Source: an uncultured Porphyromonadaceae bacterium
GTDB lineage: Bacteria > Bacteroidota > Bacteroidia > Bacteroidales > Barnesiellaceae
NCBI GenBank assembly: GCA_900538555.1
Contig: UPYI01000005.1
Coordinates: 175,176-239,175, forward strand
Length of the DNA: 64,000 bases
Direction: 5' to 3'
The notes beneath the pieces are model-generated. The model was given only the letters and a program-made list of their open reading frames with translations, did not search any database and was not told the origin of the DNA. Shown here piece after piece: positions 25,992 through 35,123 of this stretch. Position numbers and translations under genes: made by a program. The number at the start of each line of letters is the position of its first letter. The first letter of the stretch is position 1.

Positions 25992-27223
25992 GAAGCCGTA
26001 TAGTCATATTGTTATTGCTCTTCTTGTCGTTCGGCATGGCGGTGCCGCAAAACAAGAACATCAATAATTTGAAGAAAAACAAGGAGAAAACCTTGAAAGA
26101 GGTGAACGAGGCAAACCGGAAGCTGGACAAGAACCGCCGCAGTGCGAAGACTTCGTTGAACGAGTTGAATGTGATCATGGCAGACCTCCGTTCGCAAAAG
26201 GATTCGATCCGCCGGTTGAACAATGAAATCGGCGTGACCAACCGGGTACAGCGCGAGCTGAAAGATTCGTTGTACCTGTTGCAACTCGACTTGAATGCCA
26301 AACGTCGCAGTTACGCCAAAGCGGTGGAGGGGCTGTATCGCAACCATTCGTCGTACGATGAACTGTTATTCGTCTTTTCTGCCGAATCGCTCGATCAGGC
26401 TTATCGCCGTATCCGCTATCTGAAAGAGTTTTCGGCGTGGCGCAAACGGCAGGCGGGCGAGATTGTAGCCGATCAGGAACGGATCGAACGCAAGCGTGCA
26501 CAATACGAGGCGATCGGGTTGAAGAAACAGGTGTTGCTGACGCAGCAGCAGAAAGAGAAAAAGAAACTGGAACAACAGGAGCGCAACAAGCGTACCTATA
26601 TTGCCGGACTGAAAAAGCAGGAAAAACAGCTGAAACAGGAAATAGCCCGTAAAAAGAAACAGGCGGCGGAACTCGACCGGAAGTTGGATAAACTGATTGC
26701 CGAGGAGGAACGCAAGGCTGCCGACCGCGCCAAACAGTCGGGGCAGGGAAAGAGTACGACCCCTTCGGGCGGCTACAAGATGACGAAAGAAGAGCTGGCT
26801 TTGTCGGGCAGTTTCGAAAAGAACAAAGGGAAACTGCCTATGCCGCTGACCGGAAGTTATAAGATCATTGCCCGTTTCGGTTTGCAGAAACATCCCGAAT
26901 TGAAGTATGTGCAGATCGAGAATAGCGGTATCGAGTTGCAGACGACACCGGGCACGAAAGCCAAAGCGGTGTTCGGCGGTACGGTGTCACGGATTTTCGT
27001 AACGCCCGGTTATAACAGCACTGTGATTCTGCGGCACGGTAATTACCTGACGATCTATTCGAATTTAAGCCGGGTGAGCGTGAAGGTCGGCGAGAAAGTG
27101 ACAGCCCGGCAGGAACTGGGAACGATTTTCTCCGATTCGGAGGACGGCAACCGTACCGTGCTGACTTTCCAATTATGGAAAGAGCGGACGAAACTCAACC
27201 CGGAACTGTGGCTGAATTTATAA
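25988..27223 (+). CDS. EnvC-like coiled-coil protein with degenerate M23/LytM domain
   Basis: 411 residues with a signal peptide (about 1-19). Residues about 22-275 are charged, heptad-rich coiled coil. Residues about 295-411 form an M23/LytM domain (GSYKIIARFGLQKHPELKYV, TVSRIFVTPGYNSTVILRHG, LTFQLWKERTKLNPELWL). The usual metal ligands are missing: no HxxxD motif, and the HxH of active peptidases is replaced (TFQLWKE). Such domains in EnvC activate cell-wall amidases instead of cutting peptidoglycan themselves, so a divisome-linked activator is the likely role. It follows DUF4292 with a four-base overlap. Confidence 0.88.
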   Translation: MRSRIVILLLLFLSFGMAVPQNKNINNLKKNKEKTLKEVNEANRKLDKNRRSAKTSLNELNVIMADLRSQKDSIRRLNNEIGVTNRVQRELKDSLYLLQLDLNAKRRSYAKAVEGLYRNHSSYDELLFVFSAESLDQAYRRIRYLKEFSAWRKRQAGEIVADQERIERKRAQYEAIGLKKQVLLTQQQKEKKKLEQQERNKRTYIAGLKKQEKQLKQEIARKKKQAAELDRKLDKLIAEEERKAADRAKQSGQGKSTTPSGGYKMTKEELALSGSFEKNKGKLPMPLTGSYKIIARFGLQKHPELKYVQIENSGIELQTTPGTKAKAVFGGTVSRIFVTPGYNSTVILRHGNYLTIYSNLSRVSVKVGEKVTARQELGTIFSDSEDGNRTVLTFQLWKERTKLNPELWLNL

Positions 27224-27226
27224 GCG

Positions 27227-28159
27227 ATGGAAATAATACGTTATACACCCGACAGATGTTCGGAGTGGAATCTTTTGGTGGATGCTTCGGCGAACGGTAC
27301 GTTTTTGTTCCGCCGCGAGTACATGGAGTACCATGCCGACCGTTTCGAGGATGCTTCGTTGCTGGTGTACGACGGGCATGCACTGGTCGCCGTGCTTCCG
27401 GCTAACCGGCAGGGCGATCTGTTTTGTTCGCATGGCGGTCTGACCTACGGCGGGATAGTGGTGCTGCCGAAAATATCGGCGTTGCAGGTATTGGTGATAT
27501 TCGAGGCGGTAGCGGCATGGCTTCGCAGCGAAGGTTTCTCCCGCTGGATTTATAAATGCGTTCCGCATATTTATCATCGTTACCCGGCAGAGACCGATCG
27601 TTATGCCCTTTTCCGTATGGGAGCGTCGTTGATTGCCCGGAATTTGTCGTCGGCGATCCCGCTCGACAGGCGAATGCGATTTAACGAACTTCGACGCAGG
27701 TGTATTCGCAAAGCGGGACAATCCGGATTATCTGTTTCTGAAACAGACGATTATTCCGCGTTTTGGGACGTACTGGCTGAAAATTTGCAGTCGCGCTACG
27801 GTGTGTCGCCGGTGCATACGTCGGCGGAGATGAAATTGCTTCATGAACGTTTTCCGGATCGGATCCGGCTGTTTACCGCCACGCGCGGCGGCGAGGTGCT
27901 GGCGGGCTGTGTCGTCTACGATACCGGACGCACGGTGCATGTGCAATACATATCGGCATCGGTATCGGGCAAGGCTGCCGGTGCGCTCGACCTGCTGTTT
28001 TCGCATCTTATTTCGGAAGAGTTTGCCGACCGTGTCTGGTTCGAGTTCGGTCAATCGACCGAGGAGATGGGACATTACCTTAACGAAGGATTGATTGCCC
28101 AGAAAGAGGGATTCGGCGCGCGGGGTGTGGTGTACGATATTTATGAACTGGCATTATGA
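27227..28159 (+). CDS. GNAT/FemAB-like acyltransferase
   Basis: 310 residues, no signal peptide. The layout is of two GNAT folds, as in FemAB-type enzymes: an N-terminal half (WNLLVDASANGTFLFRREYM, LVAVLPANRQGDLF, SHGGLTYGGIV) and a C-terminal half (LFTATRGGEVLAGCVVYDTG, VHVQYISASVSGKAAGALDL, FEFGQSTEEMG). Relatives move aminoacyl or acyl groups onto cell-wall or surface glycans. It starts four bases after the EnvC-like gene and overlaps the flippase start, so it may modify the glycan that the flippase exports. Substrate unknown. Confidence 0.75.
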   Translation: MEIIRYTPDRCSEWNLLVDASANGTFLFRREYMEYHADRFEDASLLVYDGHALVAVLPANRQGDLFCSHGGLTYGGIVVLPKISALQVLVIFEAVAAWLRSEGFSRWIYKCVPHIYHRYPAETDRYALFRMGASLIARNLSSAIPLDRRMRFNELRRRCIRKAGQSGLSVSETDDYSAFWDVLAENLQSRYGVSPVHTSAEMKLLHERFPDRIRLFTATRGGEVLAGCVVYDTGRTVHVQYISASVSGKAAGALDLLFSHLISEEFADRVWFEFGQSTEEMGHYLNEGLIAQKEGFGARGVVYDIYELAL

Positions 28160-29595
28160 GCGGAGAATCCAAACAGAAGATTTACCGGACGATCGTGAAA
28201 GCGACCGGGCTTTTCGGCGGGGTGCAGGTTATCGGCATCCTCTGTTCGATTGTCCGGAACAAGCTGGTGGCTGTTTGGATGGGTACGCTGGGCGTGGGCT
28301 TTATCAGCCTGTACGCTTCGTCGATGGAGATGATCGGCGCATTGACCGGTTTGGGATTGCGTTCGAGCGCGGTCCGCGATATTTCGCGCGATGCGAAAGG
28401 GGATAAGCCGGGCGGTCTGGAACGGACGGTTTCGGTGGTGCGCCGCTGGTCGTGGTTCGTCGGGCTGTTCGGTGCCGTGACGATGTTGTCGCTGGCTCCG
28501 TATCTGAGCCGTTGGACTTTCGGTAATGACGAGCACATGTGGAGTTTCGTCTTTCTGTCGTGTACCCTGCTGTTCAATGCGCTGGCATCGGGCGAGCAGG
28601 CGGTATTGCAGGGGCTCGGCAAGTTGAAAAAGATGGCGCAATGTTCGGTGATCGGTTCTTCTGCGGGAGTGCTGTTGTCGTTGCCGCTGTATTATTTCTT
28701 TCGGGTGGGTGGCATTGTGCCCTCTCTGATTCTTCAATCGCTTTCGGTGGCGGTGACCACCTTCTTTTTGCGCAACCGGATGCCGGATGTTCCCCGGATG
28801 TCGGTGGTGGAGACTGCCCGTGCCGGACGAGAAATGGTGTCATTAGGTATCTTCATGACGGTAAGCGGATTTATCACTACCTTGTTCTCGTATTTGTTTG
28901 TCGTATGGTTGCAGCATACCGACGGGAAAGAGGCGGTAGGTCTTTATCAAGCCGGTTTTACGTTAGTGACGAAATATGTGGGACTGGTGTTTACGGCAAT
29001 GGGTATGGAATATTATCCGCGGTTGTCGGCTGTTGCCGACCGCAAGGAGGAGGTATCGAATTATGTTTCGCTGCAAGCCGAAACATCGTTGCTGATCTTG
29101 CTGCCGATCATCTGCGTGTTCATCTTGTGCAGGGAGTGGGTGATACAGTTGCTGTACACAGCCGAATTTATGGCGATCGACCGTTATGTGGCATGGGCTA
29201 TGATCGGAGTCCTGTTCCGTGCCGTGTCGTGGTCGATCGGGTTTATCCTGCTGGCAAAGGGGGCTGGCAAATATTTCCTGATTACCGAATTCCTGTCGGA
29301 CAGTGCCAATCTGTTGCTGAATATCGCCGGTTACTCTTGGTTCGGTCTGTCCGGTATCGGTATGGCTTATTTAGCCGGATTCGTATTTTATTTAGCCGTG
29401 ATTTATGTCGTGTGCCGTAAAGCCTACGGATTGCGCATCGGGCGTATGACCCCGCTGTTGCTGATGGGTTCGACGGTTGTGTGCGGCGTTGTTTTCGCAG
29501 CTACCGTCTATGGCTTTTACTGGATTGCGGCAGCGGTCACGGTATTGGCTGTCGGCATTTCGTTGTGGATGCTGAAACAGCGTTTCTTTGCCTGA
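28156..29595 (+). CDS. Polysaccharide (O-antigen type) flippase
   Basis: 479 residues with about 12-14 hydrophobic spans of the MOP superfamily, Wzx branch. The start (YRTIVKATGLFGGVQVIGIL, then CSIVRNKLVAVWMGTLGVGF) has the IRNKxxAxxLGxxGxG pattern of these flippases. It should move undecaprenyl-linked oligosaccharides across the inner membrane. Its start overlaps the acyltransferase by four bases, and its stop abuts the convergent glycosyltransferase stop with no gap. A complete polysaccharide cluster is not present here. Confidence 0.9.
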   Translation: MSGESKQKIYRTIVKATGLFGGVQVIGILCSIVRNKLVAVWMGTLGVGFISLYASSMEMIGALTGLGLRSSAVRDISRDAKGDKPGGLERTVSVVRRWSWFVGLFGAVTMLSLAPYLSRWTFGNDEHMWSFVFLSCTLLFNALASGEQAVLQGLGKLKKMAQCSVIGSSAGVLLSLPLYYFFRVGGIVPSLILQSLSVAVTTFFLRNRMPDVPRMSVVETARAGREMVSLGIFMTVSGFITTLFSYLFVVWLQHTDGKEAVGLYQAGFTLVTKYVGLVFTAMGMEYYPRLSAVADRKEEVSNYVSLQAETSLLILLPIICVFILCREWVIQLLYTAEFMAIDRYVAWAMIGVLFRAVSWSIGFILLAKGAGKYFLITEFLSDSANLLLNIAGYSWFGLSGIGMAYLAGFVFYLAVIYVVCRKAYGLRIGRMTPLLLMGSTVVCGVVFAATVYGFYWIAAAVTVLAVGISLWMLKQRFFA

Positions 29596-30693
29596 TTATT
29601 TGGAGTTCCAGAAATCGACGTATTGTTTCGCCACCTGTATGTGGTCGTGGTGTTTTTCTACGAAAGCACGGCTTTGTCGGGAAAGTTCCGCCAACCGCTC
29701 TTTTTGCAGAATCAGATTTTCGAATGTGCTGAATACCGCATCGCGGTCGGGCAGGATATTGACGACCGGTTGCAGGTCGTGTTCGCCGATGAAGTCGTAG
29801 AATTCGGGTTCGGCTCCGCTTACAGCCACCAGACCTTTTGCCATTGCCCCCAAAGCGTTGGTTGCCGGAGTGTAGGAGTAAAGCTGGTCGATGAGTATGT
29901 CGGAGTCGTACAGCATTTTATTGTATTCGGCATAGGGCACCGATACGACTTTCTTGATTTCGCATTCGTCGGGGTATTTCGCCTGCACTTGTTGCAATAC
30001 GTCGTACATGACATCCGTCCCTTTTATTGCGCTTCGTTTTTGCTGGATGCCGATGAAAAAACGCACTTTCTCCAACATGTCGGGAATCTCCCGCATCGGA
30101 TGTTGATCGAGCTGTATCGGAATGGGGATGTATGCCAGTTTGTCTTTGTATTCGGGTTCGTAAGCGACGAAATATTCGTAGAGGCAGGCGATGATGCCGT
30201 CGGCTTGTTGTGCCATTTCGATATTCGGGCGCTTGATCGGACCGAAGTAGGCTTTCCGCCGTTCTTCCCAGTCGGGGGTGTTCAACGGCTTGTCGCCGAT
30301 GAAGTAGTCGGAATAGCGATAGCTTTTCCCGTCGAAGCAGGCTTTGGAGTAGTAGTAGTCCAATCCGGAAGCGTCGAGAAAGATCTTCCGGTTGTGCTTG
30401 CGCAAGTAGTTGAATATCGCCAGATTTTTTTCGGGACGCAGGTTGAAGAAGATAGGCCCTTTTACCTGCACGACATCGTAGCCTTTGAACCGGGGCAGAT
30501 AGCGTAGGATGCGTGCCAGATAGCTGACCGAATCGAATAAGCCGTTGCTTTTGCGGGCGATGTCGATGTTGCGGCGATTGTTCATCCAACTGCTTCCGTC
30601 CGATACGACTGTGACAGTGTGCCCCAATGCCCGCAGCCCTTCTGCCAATGTCCAGTGCAGATTGCTGGCTTCGCCTACAAGTAATATATTCAT
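29596..30693 (-). CDS. Glycosyltransferase (GT4-like, GT-B fold)
   Basis: 365 residues from the ATG at 30693 (MNILLVGEASNLHW); the 26 codons before it lack a family match and lie downstream of the mapped promoter. The N-terminal Rossmann-like half has LRALGHTVTVVSDG and YDVVQVKGP. The C-terminal half has the donor-binding pattern ATNALGAMAKGLVAVSGAEP followed by EFYDFIGE. It presumably adds a sugar to a surface glycan. It is convergent with the flippase gene and transcribed from the promoter at 30760-30791. Confidence 0.82.
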   Translation of the reverse strand: MNILLVGEASNLHWTLAEGLRALGHTVTVVSDGSSWMNNRRNIDIARKSNGLFDSVSYLARILRYLPRFKGYDVVQVKGPIFFNLRPEKNLAIFNYLRKHNRKIFLDASGLDYYYSKACFDGKSYRYSDYFIGDKPLNTPDWEERRKAYFGPIKRPNIEMAQQADGIIACLYEYFVAYEPEYKDKLAYIPIPIQLDQHPMREIPDMLEKVRFFIGIQQKRSAIKGTDVMYDVLQQVQAKYPDECEIKKVVSVPYAEYNKMLYDSDILIDQLYSYTPATNALGAMAKGLVAVSGAEPEFYDFIGEHDLQPVVNILPDRDAVFSTFENLILQKERLAELSRQSRAFVEKHHDHIQVAKQYVDFWNSK

Positions 30694-30759
30694 AAGCCTG
30701 TCTTGTTTGGTGATCGGGCATCTGCCAGATGCAGCCCCGCGTCGTTTTTTCATGGATAG

Positions 30760-30791
30760 CAAAGGTAGCAAAAATGAGTGCCGCAGCCAAA
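30760..30791 (-). promoter_or_regulatory. Promoter of the GT4-like gene
   Basis: On the minus strand, TTTG (30791-30788), exactly 20 bases and TACCTTTG (30767-30760). The spacer (GCTGCGGCACTCATTTTTGC) loosely resembles the spacers of the repeat-borne promoters. The gene starts 66 bases downstream. Confidence 0.72.
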
Positions 30792-30883
30792 TATTTTCGG
30801 TGTCAGTCGGGGAATATTGTCTTTGTCGGGGGCGGAGGGTATAAAAAATGAGTACGAAGGCAAGAGCCTATCCGAAAAAATCG

Positions 30884-30891
30884 TATCTTTG
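30884..30891 (+). promoter_or_regulatory. -7 element upstream of the GT2 gene
   Basis: TATCTTTG lies 24 bases before the GT2 start codon. No TTTG is present 19-21 bases further upstream, so this is half a consensus promoter. Confidence 0.5.
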
Positions 30892-30915
30892 AGTATATAA
30901 ATAATTTCGGTGCGT

Positions 30916-31854
30916 ATGAATCGTGAAATGTCGATCGTGATTCCGGTGTATAACCGGCAGCATTATTTGCGCAGGACTTTGGCTTCGATTGCGGAGCAGA
31001 GTTATGCGCCGATACATGTGCTGTTGGTGGATAACGGTTCGACGGACGATTCGTTGTCGATTTGCCGGGAATGGGCGGCAGAGCGGAATGCACCGGGATT
31101 TCGGGTTACCGTGTTGCAGGAACTGAAAGCCGGAGCGAATGCCGCGCGGAACCGGGGGCTTGCTGCTGTGACGGGCGATTATGTGATGTTCTTCGATTCG
31201 GACGATTGTCTGGCTTCGGATGCTGTTGCCCGTTATATGGAGGCATTCCGAAAATATCCGGATGCCGATATTATCGGTTCGCGCCGTGCGTTGGTAACGG
31301 CGGACGGTCGTCGGCATGTCCAGCATAAGCCGTGTTCCCGAAGGATAGCCCAGCAGATTTTTCATTCGATATTGAGTACACAGACATTTGCCGTGCGGAC
31401 GGAGGTGGTGCGTGCGGTCGGAGGATGGGACGAGGAACTGATGCGCTGGCAGGATTGGAACCTCGGCGTGCGGCTGATGCTGCATACCCGGAAGATCGTA
31501 TGGCTGAAAGGGAAGCCTGTGTCGGAGGTGTGGCTGCATGATGATAGTATTACCGGCAATTCGTATTCGGCATCGGCATCGGCGATCGAACGTTCGATCC
31601 GCCATACCCGCCGGGCTATCGCGTCGTGCAACTGTCCGAACCGCGAACGGCTGTTGAAGTTAGTCGATTATAAAACGATCGTCGTGGCGGCATTGTATGC
31701 CCGTGAGGGCAGTCCGTCGGGACGCAATCTATACCGGAAAACGATGCAGTTGCAATTGGACCGCTGGCTCTCGTGGCTTTATGCGTTCTGCTATCATTTC
31801 ACCCGTAAGGGAGGTCGGGGTACGGCGATTCTTGCCGACCTGTTCATTCATTGA
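30916..31854 (+). CDS. Family 2 glycosyltransferase
   Basis: 312 residues from the ATG at 30916 (MNREMSIVIPVYNR); a GTG two codons upstream is less likely. GT-A fold motifs: SIVIPVYNRQHYL (nucleotide binding), LVDNGSTDDS, GANAARNRGL and the metal-binding FFDSDDCL. It transfers a sugar from a nucleotide donor, probably to a surface polysaccharide. Its end overlaps the convergent deacetylase gene by seven bases. With the flippase and GT4-like gene it forms a loose glycan neighbourhood with divergent transcription. Confidence 0.92.
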   Translation: MNREMSIVIPVYNRQHYLRRTLASIAEQSYAPIHVLLVDNGSTDDSLSICREWAAERNAPGFRVTVLQELKAGANAARNRGLAAVTGDYVMFFDSDDCLASDAVARYMEAFRKYPDADIIGSRRALVTADGRRHVQHKPCSRRIAQQIFHSILSTQTFAVRTEVVRAVGGWDEELMRWQDWNLGVRLMLHTRKIVWLKGKPVSEVWLHDDSITGNSYSASASAIERSIRHTRRAIASCNCPNRERLLKLVDYKTIVVAALYAREGSPSGRNLYRKTMQLQLDRWLSWLYAFCYHFTRKGGRGTAILADLFIH

Positions 31855-32927
31855 TTTTTAGGAATCTTCAACCCGTCGAGCAGGGAGATATACATTTCGA
31901 TCGCTTCGCGGATCTCGTCCCATGCTACATATTCGTCGGCGGTGTGCGATCGGGCGGAGTCGCCCGGTCCGATTTTTACCGAGGGGAACGGCATGAGAGC
32001 CTGGTCGGATAGTGTCGGCGAACCGAACGGTGTCCTGCCGAGTACGACGGCACGGGTCACGAACGGATGCCGGGGATCGAGGCGGGAGGAGTTGAGCCGG
32101 GTGGACCGGGGTGTGATTTCGAGGTCGAAGTGTTTTTTCAGCCATTCCAGTGCTTCGGAATTGCTGTACCGGTCGTTGGTACGCAGGTCGATCGTGAAAC
32201 GGCATCGGTCGGGAATGACGTTGTGTTGCGTCCCGGCTTCGATCTGGGTGACCGACAGGCGGACTGCCCCCAGTAGCTCGGAAGTTTCGGGAAATTCGAA
32301 TGTCCGCAGTTGTTCCAAGATCGGGAGAGCCTTGTATATGGCATTGATGCCTTCGTTGCGGGCGGCATGACCGGCAACACCGTACACGGTGCAATCCAGT
32401 ACCATCAATCCTTTTTCGGCAATGGCGGGGTGCATCCCGGTCGGTTCGCCGACGATGGCGAAATCGATCGGCGGCAATTCGGGCAATACGGACGATATGC
32501 CTTGCAATCCCGATACTTCTTCTTCGGCAGATGCAAGGAATATCAGGTTGTAGGGCTGCCGGGTGTCGCGGAGGTAGATGAAGCTGCTCAACAGCGATAC
32601 CAACGAGGCTCCGGCATCGTTGCTGCCCAGACCGTATATACGCCCCTCCTCTTCGGTGGGAGTGAACGGCGGTCGGGACCATTGTGCGGTCGGTTTCACC
32701 GTGTCGATATGTGAATTGAGAAGCAGGGTGGGTTGCCCGGGGTCGAATCCCGGGGCAATCGACCACAGGTTGTTCCCTTTTCGTCGGATAGGGATTCCTA
32801 TCCGTGCCAGTTCGTCGGCGAGGAAGTCGGCTGCCTGCGCTTCGTCGCGACTAACCGACGGAATGGCGATCAACCCTTTCAGCCAGTCGCTTGCACAATA
32901 GAAAAGTTCGTCTTTCGAATAGCTCAT
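31848..32927 (-). CDS. argE: M20-family deacylase, ArgE type (N-acyl-ornithine/citrulline deacetylase)
   Basis: 359 residues. M20 metal and catalytic residues are present: His73 and Asp75 (NSHIDTVKP), Asp104 (GSNDAGA), the EEE run in ASAEEEVSG, Glu in VGEPTGMHP and a late His in SARSHTADEY. The dimerization lid covers about 170-285. It releases ornithine or citrulline from the acyl-blocked intermediate of arginine synthesis; Bacteroidota often use acetylcitrulline or succinylornithine, which sequence alone does not resolve. argB lies 3.3 kb away on the other strand. Promoter: TATATTTG at 32952-32945. Confidence 0.85.
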   Translation of the reverse strand: MSYSKDELFYCASDWLKGLIAIPSVSRDEAQAADFLADELARIGIPIRRKGNNLWSIAPGFDPGQPTLLLNSHIDTVKPTAQWSRPPFTPTEEEGRIYGLGSNDAGASLVSLLSSFIYLRDTRQPYNLIFLASAEEEVSGLQGISSVLPELPPIDFAIVGEPTGMHPAIAEKGLMVLDCTVYGVAGHAARNEGINAIYKALPILEQLRTFEFPETSELLGAVRLSVTQIEAGTQHNVIPDRCRFTIDLRTNDRYSNSEALEWLKKHFDLEITPRSTRLNSSRLDPRHPFVTRAVVLGRTPFGSPTLSDQALMPFPSVKIGPGDSARSHTADEYVAWDEIREAIEMYISLLDGLKIPKNQ

Positions 32928-32944
32928 ATTTTTTGAATGAGTTG

Positions 32945-32952
32945 CAAATATA
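32945..32952 (-). promoter_or_regulatory. -7 element of the argE-type gene
   Basis: TATATTTG on the minus strand, 18 bases before the start codon. The -33 position does not show TTTG. Confidence 0.55.
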
Positions 32953-33183
32953 CGGCTTGTCCGGCTAAAATAAATCCGGCTTTCGAGATGAAAATCGTTG
33001 CCGGACGGTGAAATAAATCGTGTATTAATATTATTTAACTATTAAGGGGCGTGTTGCACAAATCCGCTTGAAACGTGCATAGAATCGACTTTTCTCTATT
33101 GCTTTTTGCAATGCGGAGTTGTCAAAAAAGCAAAAAAGGGCTTGTGACGATAGCGAGGCGATACGGGGTATGAATATAATGCT

Positions 33184-33191
33184 TACCTTTG
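33184..33191 (+). promoter_or_regulatory. -7 element of the acyl-CoA ligase gene
   Basis: TACCTTTG is followed after 23 bases by the ATG at 33215. An ATG at 33206 would leave almost no leader, so the element supports the later start. No clear -33 is seen. Confidence 0.5.
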
Positions 33192-33214
33192 CGGAGAATT
33201 TTTAAATGGATTTT

Positions 33215-35023
33215 ATGGCAAACTTTTTAGCTGAGTTGATTCGCCGTCAAGCAGAAAAGTACGGCGATCGTGAGGTGTTCCGCCATCGAAATTATGAAAC
33301 GAGCCGATGGGAATCGACTTCGTGGAATTCGTTTTCCGAGCAGGTGACTACGATTGCACGGGCAATGGCTACCGTCGGAATCAAGGAACAGGAAAATATA
33401 GCAACCTATACACAAAATACTCCGGAAGTTTTAATTCTCGATTTTGCAGCATATTACAATCGTGCGGTGATCGTTCCGCTTTATCCGACGAGTTCGGTGG
33501 AGCAGGTAGAGTACATCCTGAACGAGACGGAAGCCCGGTATATTTTTGTGGGCGAGCAGGCTCAATACGACAATGCGCTGCTTGCCATGAAGAATTGTGC
33601 CGCATTGCGTCAGATCGTGGTTCTCGACAAGCATGTGAAACTGAGTGCCGAAGATACCCAGTCGATTTACTTCATGGATTTCATGGCGATCGGTACGACT
33701 GCCGATGCCACCGCTGCTGAGGAAGTAGAGCGCCGTCGCTCCGCCGGACAGCCCGACGATCTGGCTACGCTCATTTATACATCGGGTACGACCGGTGAGC
33801 CGAAAGGCGTGATGCTGACGCAAAGCAATTATGCCGAGGCTATGCGTATCCACCAACAGCGTCTGGTGCGTTGCACGGACAAGGATTTGTCGATGTGCTT
33901 CTTGCCTTTGACACATATTTTCGAACGCGGCTGGACTTATTTCTGTCTGACCGTCGGTATCCGGGTGGCGATCAACTTGCGTCCGAAAGATATTCAGGAT
34001 ACGTTGAAAGAGGTTCGTCCGACGATCATGTGTAGCGTGCCTCGCTTCTGGGAAAAGGTATATACCGGTATTCAGGAGAAGGTGAGCCGGACAACCGGTT
34101 TGCAACGGGCTATAATGGAACGTGCGTTTGTGATCGGACGTAAACGGAATCTGGATTATATCCGCCAAAATAAAATGGTACCGTTGTGGCTGGAACTTTC
34201 GTATCGGTTCTTCGATAAAATGGTATTCTCGAAAATCCGGAAAGCCGTGGGCGTGGAGAACGGAAACATATTTCCTACCGCCGGTGCGCCGCTGTCGGAT
34301 ACGATCAATGAGTTTTTACATTGCTGCGGCATCGAGATTATTTACGGTTACGGACTTTCGGAAACGACGGCTACCGTGTCGTGTTTCGAATATACCGGAT
34401 ATGAGTTCGGTACAGTGGGCGCGACCATGCCCGACGTACAGGTGAAGATCGGCGAAAATAATGAAGTGCTGGTAAAAGGACCGACCGTAATGAAAGGGTA
34501 TTACAAGAAACCGCAGGAGACTGCCAAAGCGTTCACCGAAGACGGCTGGTTCCGTACGGGCGATGCCGGAAAGATTTCGGAGCACGGCGGTCTGATCCTG
34601 ACCGAGCGGTTGAAAGACCTGTTTAAGACATCGAACGGAAAATATATCGCTCCCCAAGCTCTCGAAACCCGTCTGGGTGAGGATAAATATATCGATCAGG
34701 TGGCTGTGATCGGCGACCAGCGCAAGTATGTGACGGCTATTATCATTCCGGCGTATGAGGCGCTGAAAGAGTATGCCGCACAAAAACAGATTCAGTATAA
34801 GAATTTGGAGGAACTGGTGAAGAACCAGAAAATCCATCAGTTGATCGAGGAACGGATCGAAGCGCTGCAACAGAATTTCGCCCGTTTCGAACAGATCAAA
34901 CGGTTTACGTTGCTGCCTAAGGCTTTCTCGTTGGAGTCGGGCGAACTGACGAATACGTTGAAGATACGTCGCCCGGTGATCAACCTGCATTATCGTGCGG
35001 AGATCGAAGCGATGTATGTGTAG
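33215..35023 (+). CDS. Long-chain fatty acid-CoA ligase (AMP-forming)
   Basis: 602 residues from the ATG at 33215 (MANFLAELIRR); an in-frame ATG lies three codons upstream. Adenylating-enzyme motifs: the P-loop LIYTSGTTGEPKGVM near residues 187-200, IYGYGLSETTA, the GWFRTGDAG hinge region and LKDLFKTSNGKYIAPQ with the late catalytic-lysine motif. It activates fatty acids with ATP and CoA. The length fits the FadD15-like bacterial group. A weak hairpin follows (35064-35089), then prfB. Confidence 0.93.
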   Translation: MANFLAELIRRQAEKYGDREVFRHRNYETSRWESTSWNSFSEQVTTIARAMATVGIKEQENIATYTQNTPEVLILDFAAYYNRAVIVPLYPTSSVEQVEYILNETEARYIFVGEQAQYDNALLAMKNCAALRQIVVLDKHVKLSAEDTQSIYFMDFMAIGTTADATAAEEVERRRSAGQPDDLATLIYTSGTTGEPKGVMLTQSNYAEAMRIHQQRLVRCTDKDLSMCFLPLTHIFERGWTYFCLTVGIRVAINLRPKDIQDTLKEVRPTIMCSVPRFWEKVYTGIQEKVSRTTGLQRAIMERAFVIGRKRNLDYIRQNKMVPLWLELSYRFFDKMVFSKIRKAVGVENGNIFPTAGAPLSDTINEFLHCCGIEIIYGYGLSETTATVSCFEYTGYEFGTVGATMPDVQVKIGENNEVLVKGPTVMKGYYKKPQETAKAFTEDGWFRTGDAGKISEHGGLILTERLKDLFKTSNGKYIAPQALETRLGEDKYIDQVAVIGDQRKYVTAIIIPAYEALKEYAAQKQIQYKNLEELVKNQKIHQLIEERIEALQQNFARFEQIKRFTLLPKAFSLESGELTNTLKIRRPVINLHYRAEIEAMYV

Positions 35024-35063
35024 TTTCCGGTTGGGAATAAGTTCAAAATTTGGTAAATAGGCG

Positions 35064-35089
35064 AAGGGTGTATATTTTTGTACACCCTT
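35064..35089 (+). terminator. Weak terminator-like hairpin before prfB
   Basis: A nine-base stem AAGGGTGTA/TACACCCTT with an eight-base loop, 40 bases after the acyl-CoA ligase stop. Only TGTC follows, so termination would be inefficient. Confidence 0.4.
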
Positions 35090-35123
35090 TGTCGTATCGG
35101 TACGCAAAGGAAATATATTGGAT

